From: Bacillota bacterium
GTDB lineage: Bacteria; Bacillota; Clostridia; Oscillospirales; Oscillospiraceae
NCBI GenBank assembly: GCA_017861415.1
Contig: JAGFXS010000006.1
Span: 1 to 23,601, forward strand
Direction of reading: 5' to 3'
DNA length: 23,601 bases
In this document: positions 8,539-15,183 of the stretch, piece after piece
Layout: each line of letters starts with the position of its first letter
Numbering within the stretch: position 1 is the first letter of the stretch
The notes under the pieces: generated by a model
What the model was told of the DNA's origin: nothing
The model's database searches: none
The model's input: only the letters and a program-made list of their open reading frames with translations
Program-made: the position numbers and the translations under genes

Positions 8539-9726
8539 CTATTCCGCTGCCGGATATATCTGCTGATACTCCCGAATGTAAAATGCCAATTGGAGCTGAA
8601 ACAGCATTTCCTGACTGTCCAGATCTGTCCCCAGCAGTGCCTTAATCTTCTTGATGCGGTAGTTGGTGGTATTTCGATGGCAATACATAGCATCGGAAAC
8701 CATGTTCACGCTACCGTTAAATTGCATGTAGCGCCGCAGGGTCTCTGTCAGCTGGCCGCCATATTGGGCGTCATATTCCTCTAAAGGCGACAAGATTTTG
8801 GAAAATCCGTCCAGCACCGAGCGATCCCGACAGGTAAAGAACAGCCGAAAAACCCCCAGGTCCTCAAAGGATATGAATCCTGTCCCCTGGTAAACCCCGC
8901 AGGACAGAGCCGCCAATGCACGGGCATAACTCTCACCCAGCTGTTCCACCCCCTGTTCCACGGAGCCAAGCGCACATGTAAATGTAAGCTCTGGAAAGCG
9001 CCGGCTGCAATAGCTTTGAAGTTCCTCCAGCATGGGTTTCATCTCCTGGACATTTTGGGGCTGAAACACCAGTACCTGCCGGTTCCTATATGGAAAGGCG
9101 CAGGCCGGCTCCCTCACTTGATTCAAGTGGTTCTCCACAACCACCGCCACTTCTCCTAATAATTCTGCCGGTTTCCGCTCCCTATGCGTCCAAGACAGCA
9201 CCGCCACGCAGAAGCTGCCCCGAGGTATAAACCGGTTGGCTATGAGGCGGCTTTCGTCCTCAGGCGAGTAGTGCCGAATATCCTCCAAGAGCATCTGAAA
9301 AATGTAGGTCAGCCGGTTTTGTTCATGGGCGCGGAGAAATATTTGCTGACCGTAGTCTTGCCAGATATCCGTAAGATGATATTTCCAGGGCATGATGATA
9401 AAGGGAAACTGGCGCTCATTGCACAGGGTCAGCAGCTCGGGGGAGATATCCTCGGGGAAAATGTACTTCCCTACGTTGACGATCACTCCGCAAGCGTCCC
9501 TGCTGATGAGCATCTTCACAAAGCGCTCAAAGCCTTCCTGGCCTCCAAAGCTATAGCCTGTGAGTAGCATCAGCTCGCCACCCCGTAGGAAGTCGGCATT
9601 TTCGATATCCTCCGAAAAATAGAGCCAACGGAGAGAGCGGTGCAGCCCCTGCTCCCCGGCTAAAAGCTTCAGATCATACTTCTTTCTTGTTTGTTCGAAA
9701 ACCGTTCCCAGCGTCAAAGCTGCCAT
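8539..9726 (-). CDS. PucR-family transcriptional regulator
   Basis: This is a 395-residue cytoplasmic regulator. The N-terminal part, about residues 5-125, looks like the PucR-type sensor domain (LTLGTVFEQ, LLAGEQGLHRSLRWLYFSED, FLRGGELMLLTGYSF, ACGVIVNVGKY). The middle resembles the GGDEF-like region found in CdaR/PucR proteins. The C-terminus, about 326-390, is a PucR-type helix-turn-helix (GSVNMVSDAMYCHRNTTNYR, then IKKIKALLG). The ATG at 9726 has GAGAGG 8 nt upstream. It is divergent from the sigma-54 activator, with 130 nt between the two genes, and convergent with gabT, which suggests control of the GABA block. The ligand cannot be read from the sequence; PucR relatives respond to purine or amino-acid metabolites. 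Confidence 0.88.
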   Translation of the reverse strand: MAALTLGTVFEQTRKKYDLKLLAGEQGLHRSLRWLYFSEDIENADFLRGGELMLLTGYSFGGQEGFERFVKMLISRDACGVIVNVGKYIFPEDISPELLTLCNERQFPFIIMPWKYHLTDIWQDYGQQIFLRAHEQNRLTYIFQMLLEDIRHYSPEDESRLIANRFIPRGSFCVAVLSWTHRERKPAELLGEVAVVVENHLNQVREPACAFPYRNRQVLVFQPQNVQEMKPMLEELQSYCSRRFPELTFTCALGSVEQGVEQLGESYARALAALSCGVYQGTGFISFEDLGVFRLFFTCRDRSVLDGFSKILSPLEEYDAQYGGQLTETLRRYMQFNGSVNMVSDAMYCHRNTTNYRIKKIKALLGTDLDSQEMLFQLQLAFYIREYQQIYPAAE

Positions 9727-9764
9727 CCCAACATCCTCTCACGTTCCTTATTTTAATTGTGGTC

Positions 9765-9793
9765 ATTTTACACGATAAGCCAGCCAGTTACAA
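9765..9793 (-). promoter_or_regulatory. Putative promoter of the PucR-family regulator
   Basis: On the minus strand -35 TTGTAA (9788-9793) and -10 TAAAAT (9765-9770) are separated by 17 bp, about 40 nt before the start codon. It lies back to back with the activator promoter at 9807-9835 without overlapping it. Confidence 0.6.
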
Positions 9794-9806
9794 GGACAAT
9801 TTTAGC

Positions 9807-9835
9807 TTGACATCCAACTCGACTGTTGCTATTCT
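9807..9835 (+). promoter_or_regulatory. Sigma-70-type promoter of the sigma-54 activator gene
   Basis: A perfect -35 TTGACA (9807-9812), a 17-bp spacer and -10 TATTCT (9830-9835) are present. The start codon follows 21 nt after the -10, leaving a very short leader with AGGAGG. The activator itself therefore seems to be transcribed by housekeeping sigma. Confidence 0.75.
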
Positions 9836-9856
9836 GAAACAAAAGGAGGGGTGCCC

Positions 9857-11293
9857 ATGAAACGCAACCGGGTTTATCTACCGGAACAGCCTAACCTACA
9901 GCGTCTTCCGGATGATGAATACATCATCAAACGGCTGCTATCCATCTTGGAGAGTTCCTTTGACGGCATCTTCGTCACAGACTCCAAGGCTGTCCCCACC
10001 TGGGTGAACCGTTCATACGAGGTGATTTCGGGCCTCACCGCCGCCGATGTGGTGGGGGTCCCCATGGAAAAGCTTGTGGAGACAGGTATCGTTTCTCAGT
10101 CCGCCACACTGATGGCTATGGAGAGCGGCTCACCTATCACCATTGAGCAGACCTTCCGCACAGGACGACGGGCCGTGGTGACCAGCACCCCCATTTTTGA
10201 CTGGGACGACAATATCGCCATGGTGGTTACCAATGTCCGAGACATCTCGGAGCTTACCGCCCTTCAGGAGACGCTGGAAAAGCACCGAAAAATCAACGAA
10301 CGCTATGAGACGGAGATCTCTGTCATCCGACAGCAACTCCTCCGCTCCCCGGAGTTTGTTGCAGAGGACCCCGCCATCCTAGACATCCTCCGGATTGTGG
10401 GCCGGGCTGCCCTGCTGGACACCGTGGTCCTGGTTCAGGGTGAAACCGGCGTGGGCAAGGAACGAATTGCCGCTTACATTCACCAACATAGTCCAAGAAA
10501 CCAAAAAAACTATATTCGGGTCAACTGCGGTGCCATCCCAGAAAATCTGGCAGAGAGTGAACTCTTCGGTTATGATCGCGGCGCTTTCACCGGAGCAAAC
10601 CGGGAGGGTAAGCTGGGTCTGTTTGAAGTGGCTGATGGGGGAACCATCTTTTTAGACGAAGTGGGCGAGCTTTCCCTGAATTTGCAGACCAAGCTACTGC
10701 GGGTTCTCCAGGAAAAGGAGCTCACCCGGGTGGGTGGCAGTAAGCCTATCAAGGTGAATGTCCGAGTCATCGCCGCTACCAACCGGGATCTGAAAACGGC
10801 TGTTGAGGAGGGCACATTTCGGGAGGATTTATTCTATCGCCTCAGTGTCTTCCCTGTCTACGTCCCGCCTCTGCGGGAGCGGAAACTGGATATTCCAAAG
10901 CTGGCAAGCAATGTCATTCGTGAACTGAATCAAACCTATGGCAAGCAGAAGACCATCTCCCCTGCCACCATCGCCGCCCTGCTCCAATACCCCTGGCCCG
11001 GCAATGTCCGTGAACTGCGTAACGTCATGGAGCGTGCCTTTATTATGAGCGACGAAACCGAAATTACACCCAACGACCTCACCCTTATCCGAGGCGGCAT
11101 TGATACCCCGACTGGTTCCGACGCCAAAAGCACCTTCCAAGAGCAGGTGGATCGGTTTGAGGCCCAGGTGATCTCCCGCGCCCTCCGACAGGAGAACGGC
11201 TTGCGGGCCGCCGCCCGTAGCCTGGATATGGATCCTGCCACTTTGCTCCGAAAAAAGAAAAAATATCAGGAAAAACAGTTGCTTCAATTGTAA
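9857..11293 (+). CDS. Sigma-54-dependent transcriptional activator (PAS, AAA+, Fis-type HTH)
   Basis: This is an enhancer-binding protein that hydrolyses ATP to open sigma-54 promoters. It has 478 residues. A PAS sensor lies at about 28-135 (SILESSFDGIFVTDSKAVPT, VVTNVRDISEL), followed by a short coiled linker. The AAA+ domain (about 165-390) has Walker A GETGVGKE at about 195-202 and the sigma-54-contacting loop GAFTGA at about 242-247. Walker B GGTIFLDE is at about 261-268, with VRVIAATNRDL and the arginine-finger region FREDLFYRLSVFPVYVPPLR. A Fis-type HTH (GLRAAARSLDMDPATLLRKK) ends the protein. There is no response-regulator receiver domain. The ATG at 9857 is chosen because AGGAGG lies 7 nt ahead; the GTG at 9851 abuts it. 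The sigma-54 promoter of abfD lies just downstream and is its probable target. The PAS ligand is unknown. Confidence 0.95.
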   Translation: MKRNRVYLPEQPNLQRLPDDEYIIKRLLSILESSFDGIFVTDSKAVPTWVNRSYEVISGLTAADVVGVPMEKLVETGIVSQSATLMAMESGSPITIEQTFRTGRRAVVTSTPIFDWDDNIAMVVTNVRDISELTALQETLEKHRKINERYETEISVIRQQLLRSPEFVAEDPAILDILRIVGRAALLDTVVLVQGETGVGKERIAAYIHQHSPRNQKNYIRVNCGAIPENLAESELFGYDRGAFTGANREGKLGLFEVADGGTIFLDEVGELSLNLQTKLLRVLQEKELTRVGGSKPIKVNVRVIAATNRDLKTAVEEGTFREDLFYRLSVFPVYVPPLRERKLDIPKLASNVIRELNQTYGKQKTISPATIAALLQYPWPGNVRELRNVMERAFIMSDETEITPNDLTLIRGGIDTPTGSDAKSTFQEQVDRFEAQVISRALRQENGLRAAARSLDMDPATLLRKKKKYQEKQLLQL

Positions 11294-11325
11294 AACGTGT
11301 TTTATTTGTGAATCAGCCAAAAATT

Positions 11326-11341
11326 CCTTGGCAAACCAAGG
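11326..11341. promoter_or_regulatory. Candidate upstream activator (enhancer) site for abfD
   Basis: CCTTGG-CAAA-CCAAGG is a perfect 6-bp inverted repeat centred about 145 bp upstream of the predicted abfD start, a usual distance for an enhancer-binding protein site. It is not followed by a T-tract, so it is a poor terminator candidate. Its role as the activator site is an inference. Confidence 0.4.
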
Positions 11342-11451
11342 CTTCCAGCCGCATTTCCCCCTCCCACTGAATTTTTGTTTCATTTTTAATGTACGCCTAC
11401 AAAAAACCTGCGAAATCTCCCGAAAAAACACCGCATTTTCAGGGTGAATAG

Positions 11452-11468
11452 TTGGCACGCAGATTGCT
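11452..11468 (+). promoter_or_regulatory. Sigma-54 (-24/-12) promoter of abfD-nfu
   Basis: TTGGCACGCAGATTGCT matches the -24/-12 consensus TTGGCACG-N4-TTGCW at every fixed base, with exactly 10 bp between the GG and GC cores. Predicted initiation near 11479 gives a leader of about 90 nt. It sits between the sigma-54 activator gene and abfD. Confidence 0.9.
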
Positions 11469-11567
11469 TGTATACTATAGGCAGAGACAAAAATTCAGCC
11501 GCAAATAAGTTTTATTTCTATCCGACACCATAAAACCTATCAATTTGATTTAGAAAGGAAGATTGTT

Positions 11568-13019
11568 ATGGCACTGATGACTGGCGAGCAATATATCGAG
11601 AGCCTTAGAAAGCTCAATCTTCGTGTGTACATGTTTGGTAAGCCTGTGGAGAATCCCGTGGACGACCCCATCCTCCGTCCCTCTGTGAATTCTGTGCGCA
11701 TGACCTATGACCTGGCTTTGATTCCTGAATATCAGGAGCTGATGACCACCGTATCCCATCTCACCGGCGAGCGGGTGAATCGCTTTGCACACATTCACCA
11801 GTCCACCACAGACCTGATGAACAAGGTGAAGATGCAGCGGCTTCTGGGCAACATGACCGCTTCCTGCTTCCAGCGCTGCGTGGGCATGGACGCTTTTAAC
11901 GCTGTGTACAGCACTACTTATGAAATTGATCAGAAGTACGGCACTCAGTACCATGAGAATTTCCGCCGCTATGTGGCTCGCTGTCAGGAGGAAGACCTCA
12001 CTGTAGACGGCGCCATGACCGACCCCAAGGGCGACCGTGGTTTGCCCCCTCACAAGCAGCCCGACCCTGACATGTTCCTGCGTATTGTAGAGCGTCGCCC
12101 AGACGGTATTGTTGTCCGCGGCGCCAAGGCTCACCAGACCGGTATGTGTAACTCCCATGAAATCCTGGTGATGCCCACTCAGGCTATGACCGCCGAAGAC
12201 AAAGATTACGCCGTTTCTTTCTCCGTCCCCTCCGACGCGGAAGGTCTGTTCATGATCGTAGGCCGCCAGAGCTGTGACACCAGAAAGCTGGAAGGCACCA
12301 CCGTGGACGTGGGCAACTCCGAGTTCGGCGGTGTGGAATGCCTAGTCGTCTTCGACGACGTGTTTGTCCCTAACGACCGCATCTACATGAACGGCGAGTA
12401 TGACTTCGCAGTGATGATGGTGGAGCGCTTTGCCGGCTATCACCGCCAGAGCTACGGCGGCTGTAAGGTCGGCGTGGGCGATGTACTCATCGGCGCAACC
12501 GCCCTCATGGCCGACTACAACGGCGTGCCCAAGGCCAGCCATGTAAAGGATAAGCTCATTGAGATGATTCATCTGAATGAAACCATGTTTGCCTGCGGCA
12601 TCGCCTGCTCCGCTATGGGTGCGCAGACCGCTTCCGGCAGCTACCTCATCAACGTCCTTCTGGCCAACGTCTGTAAGCAGAACGTCACCCGTTTCCCCTA
12701 TGAAATCGCCCGTATCGCCGAGGACATCGCTGGCGGCGCCGTGGTCACCGCCCCCTCCGAGGCCGATCTGAAGGGTGAGTTCACTGGTCCCTACATTGAA
12801 AAATACCTAAAGGTCGCCTCCGGCGTCTCTGTTGAGAACCGCCTGCGTGTCCTCCGTCTCATCGAAAACCTGTGCATGGGCGCCGGCTCCGTCGGCTACC
12901 TCACCGAGTCCCTCCATGGTGCCGGTTCTCCCCAGGCCCAGCGAGTTGTTATCGGCCGTCAGGGCGATCTGCCCCGGAAGAAAGAGCTTGCAAAAGCCCT
13001 GGCCCATGTGGTAGACTAA
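11568..13019 (+). CDS. abfD: 4-hydroxybutyryl-CoA dehydratase / vinylacetyl-CoA delta-isomerase
   Basis: This FAD and [4Fe-4S] enzyme dehydrates 4-hydroxybutyryl-CoA to crotonyl-CoA, the key radical step of GABA fermentation to butyrate. It has 483 residues. The cluster ligands expected from the Clostridium aminobutyricum enzyme are present: C100 and C104 in MTASCFQRCVGMDAFN, and H292 and C299 in AGYHRQSYGGC. DGAMTDPKGDRG, RGAKAHQTG, PYEIARIAEDIAGG and HGAGSPQAQR are also conserved family segments. The ATG at 11568 has AAAGGAAG upstream. It is transcribed from the sigma-54 promoter at 11452, with the nfu-like gene 32 nt downstream. Codon use is strongly GC-ending, suggesting high expression. 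The CoA-transferase that would supply its substrate is not in the window. Confidence 0.97.
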   Translation: MALMTGEQYIESLRKLNLRVYMFGKPVENPVDDPILRPSVNSVRMTYDLALIPEYQELMTTVSHLTGERVNRFAHIHQSTTDLMNKVKMQRLLGNMTASCFQRCVGMDAFNAVYSTTYEIDQKYGTQYHENFRRYVARCQEEDLTVDGAMTDPKGDRGLPPHKQPDPDMFLRIVERRPDGIVVRGAKAHQTGMCNSHEILVMPTQAMTAEDKDYAVSFSVPSDAEGLFMIVGRQSCDTRKLEGTTVDVGNSEFGGVECLVVFDDVFVPNDRIYMNGEYDFAVMMVERFAGYHRQSYGGCKVGVGDVLIGATALMADYNGVPKASHVKDKLIEMIHLNETMFACGIACSAMGAQTASGSYLINVLLANVCKQNVTRFPYEIARIAEDIAGGAVVTAPSEADLKGEFTGPYIEKYLKVASGVSVENRLRVLRLIENLCMGAGSVGYLTESLHGAGSPQAQRVVIGRQGDLPRKKELAKALAHVVD

Positions 13020-13051
13020 TTGACAAAAGTGTCGGAAGGGAGGCTTCTGCC

Positions 13052-13351
13052 ATGACCATTACAGAGCTGAATCGTCTCATGGACGAGCATGTCCGCCCAC
13101 TGCTTCGGGAACACGGTGGCGATGCGGAAATCCTCAGTTATGAAAACGGCATTCTGCGCTTGCGTATGCTGGGCCAATGTGCCGGCTGCCCCGCCGCAGA
13201 TCTCACCAACGAAACCCTCATTGAAGGCAACCTTCGAGAGCTGGTTCCGGAGCTTTCCAAAGTGGTTCTGGTACAGCAGACCTCCGACGACCTCCTGAAT
13301 GAGGCGCGACGTCTCATGCGCCGCAGCCTTGATTCCAATCCAACTTGTTAG
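13052..13351 (+). CDS. Nfu/NifU C-terminal-domain Fe-S scaffold protein
   Basis: This is a 99-residue protein made up almost entirely of the NifU C-terminal domain that carries or transfers Fe-S clusters. VRPLLREHGGDAEILSYENG is followed by the cluster motif CAGCP (C43 and C46) and by TLIEGNLRELVPEL, the usual Nfu order. The ATG at 13052 has AGGGAGG about 8 nt upstream; a longer open frame from 12872 overlaps abfD and is not coding before this point. It is cotranscribed with abfD and is the last gene before the terminator at 13400. The pairing suggests it supplies the [4Fe-4S] cluster of the dehydratase, which is inference from context. The C-terminal tail after about residue 75 is variable. 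Confidence 0.9.
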   Translation: MTITELNRLMDEHVRPLLREHGGDAEILSYENGILRLRMLGQCAGCPAADLTNETLIEGNLRELVPELSKVVLVQQTSDDLLNEARRLMRRSLDSNPTC

Positions 13352-13399
13352 TCCATAGTAAATATCCATCATAAAATCCATAATCCAAGCTCGTAAAGG

Positions 13400-13439
13400 C
13401 CAAACCGCCGGAGGAATATTCCTCCGGCGGTTTGGTTTT
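13400..13439 (+). terminator. Intrinsic terminator after the abfD operon, possibly bidirectional
   Basis: A perfect 36-nt palindrome (13400-13435, arms CCAAACCGCCGGAGGAAT and its complement) is followed by TTTTG on the plus strand. The minus-strand amidohydrolase ends at 13490, so the hairpin may also end that operon, with only CCTTTAC after it on that side. Confidence 0.88.
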
Positions 13440-13489
13440 GCTCCTAGTGGTAAGTTGGCGCTCTGGCACGGTCTTGCATTTGACTTCAC

Positions 13490-15106
13490 TTAAAAGGGCG
13501 CGGAGTCATCCCGATAGGTCTCCCGACCTCCCATCATAGTGAGCAGCACCCGGACATTCTTTATCTCCTCAGGGGTGATTGTAAAGATATCCCGATCCAG
13601 CACCACCAGATCCGCCAGCTTACCAGCCTCCAGGGTACCCAGATTCTCCTCCTGAGAGGCCAAAAGAGCACCGTTTTTGGTGTAGATTGTGAGAGCTTCT
13701 TCAACAGAAAGCCGCTGCTCCGGCATCCAGGCGGGCGCACCTTGCCCATCGCTTCTGGTCACGGCACAGTAGATCCCCCACAGGGGCGCAAAATCCTCCA
13801 CGGGGCTGTCTGATCCGCCGCCCACCAGTACGCCCAGATCCAGCAGGGTCTTCCAGGCATAGGATTCACGGGCGCGGGTTTTCCCCAGGCGTGGTTCCAC
13901 ATGAGGCCCGTCTGTAACAGTGAAGGCAGGTTGTACATCCGCACCCATCCCCAATGCCGCCATGCGGCGGTAGAGGTCCTCATTTCCGATCTGGCAGTGG
14001 ACAATCCGGTGGCGCAGGGGCTTCGGCTCCTCGGCCATAGCCCGCTCCACCGCTGTGACGCACTGCTCCAAAGCCCCGTCTCCAATGGCGTGGAAGGCTA
14101 CCTGCTGTCCAGCCTTGTGGCAAAGCGTGGTCAGCTCATTCAGTTTCTCCTGAGTGTAGACAGGAATGCCCCGATTGCCGGGATCGTCGCTGTAATCCTC
14201 TTTGAGATAGGCCGTCCTTGCCCCCAGGCTGCCGTCGGTGATGAGCTTGATATTGCACACCCGAAGCGTCTCCCTACCCCAGCCGGTGTGATAGCCCTTA
14301 TCTATAATAGGTTGTAAAGTCTGAGGCCTTGCAGCCTCCCACTCCTCAAAGATGCGGATGCGCAGCTCGCCCCGGGCCTCCAGGGCCTCCATTGCGGCAG
14401 AAAGTGTGTCCCAATCGGTGCCCTCTGGACCTAAGTCATCGCTGTGGACGCTGGTGAGGCCGCAGGGGGCGAACCGCTCCCCCGCTTCCTGCAAAAGCTC
14501 CTCCACCTGAGCCTGACTTAGTTTTGGAATACATGCTTTTATTTTATCCAAGGCCGTTTCTCGAATGACTCCGGTGAGGGCTCCGGTCTCGTCCCGATCC
14601 AGCTCACCGCCGGGGATCATCGTATCGGAAGCGAAGCCTGCCAGTTGGAGAGCCAGGCCGTTGGCTGTGCCCACATGCCCGCATACCCGGTCCAACAGCA
14701 CCGGATGGACCGCAGAAATAGCCTCGGCGATCCGTCCATCTGGAAGCTGGGTATCCACAAAAAGGTTGTGATCAAAGCCGTAGCCGATGACCCACTCCCC
14801 GGGAGCAATACCTCGCTCATTGATGTAGGCTCGGCCTCGCTCCACCAGCTCCTCTGGGGATACTGCGCCCCGCAAATCCAAGCGATGGAAGCCCACACCG
14901 CAAAGGAGCATGTGCATGTGGCTGTCACAGAAGCCCGGAAGCACACAGTGCCCGCCCAGGTCCGTGACTTTGGTGTCCTCGGTCATAAGGGCCAGAGCAC
15001 CCTCTCGGCTTCCGGCGTAGGCGATGCGTCCCCTCTGGACGGCCAGGGCCTCCACCCGCCTACCCGCCATGGTGTAGATACTGCCGTTAATAAAGATTTG
15101 ATCCAC
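13490..15106 (-). CDS. YtcJ-type amidohydrolase (amidohydrolase family 3)
   Basis: This is a metal-dependent hydrolase of the amidohydrolase superfamily, predicted cytoplasmic, 538 residues. The first metal-binding pair is H63/H65 in GFCDSHMHM. Further expected active-site pieces are AFHAIGDGALEQ, RHRIVHCQIG and the C-terminal aspartate in VGGGSDSPVEDF. The N-terminal GSIYTMAGRRVEALAVQRGR and C-terminal GTLEAGKLADLVVLDRDIF are the typical urease-like beta-sandwich. Family members act on N-acyl amino acids, amides or related compounds; the substrate here cannot be assigned. The start is a GTG at 15106 with AGGAGG 7 nt upstream. It follows the transporter's binding-protein gene, but a strong terminator lies in the 77-nt gap, so it must rely on read-through. 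Breakdown of the imported compound is a reasonable guess. Confidence 0.85.
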   Translation of the reverse strand: MDQIFINGSIYTMAGRRVEALAVQRGRIAYAGSREGALALMTEDTKVTDLGGHCVLPGFCDSHMHMLLCGVGFHRLDLRGAVSPEELVERGRAYINERGIAPGEWVIGYGFDHNLFVDTQLPDGRIAEAISAVHPVLLDRVCGHVGTANGLALQLAGFASDTMIPGGELDRDETGALTGVIRETALDKIKACIPKLSQAQVEELLQEAGERFAPCGLTSVHSDDLGPEGTDWDTLSAAMEALEARGELRIRIFEEWEAARPQTLQPIIDKGYHTGWGRETLRVCNIKLITDGSLGARTAYLKEDYSDDPGNRGIPVYTQEKLNELTTLCHKAGQQVAFHAIGDGALEQCVTAVERAMAEEPKPLRHRIVHCQIGNEDLYRRMAALGMGADVQPAFTVTDGPHVEPRLGKTRARESYAWKTLLDLGVLVGGGSDSPVEDFAPLWGIYCAVTRSDGQGAPAWMPEQRLSVEEALTIYTKNGALLASQEENLGTLEAGKLADLVVLDRDIFTITPEEIKNVRVLLTMMGGRETYRDDSAPF

Positions 15107-15124
15107 GCCGTATCCTCCTTGTCT

Positions 15125-15163
15125 AAAAAAGCGTCCCGCCCTCCCCGAGGGCGGGACGCTTTT
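15125..15163 (-). terminator. Strong intrinsic terminator between binding-protein gene and amidohydrolase
   Basis: On the minus strand a perfect 17-bp stem (AAAAGCGTCCCGCCCTC and its complement) with a 3-nt loop ends in TTTTTTAGAC. It lies 20 nt after the binding-protein stop and only 5 nt before the amidohydrolase ribosome binding site (15114-15119). Confidence 0.9.
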
Positions 15164-15183
15164 GTTTCTAACCTTCCAGGAGC

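Noticed and set aside
11294..11450. Possible small gene or terminator between the activator and abfD.
   Set aside because: No open frame with a ribosome binding site is seen, and the only good dyad (11326-11341) lacks a T-tract; it is treated as a candidate enhancer site.
13462..13475. TGGCACGGTCTTGC looks like a second sigma-54 promoter.
   Set aside because: The GG and GC cores are 9 bp apart rather than 10, and no plus-strand gene follows; it points into the 3' end of the convergent amidohydrolase gene.
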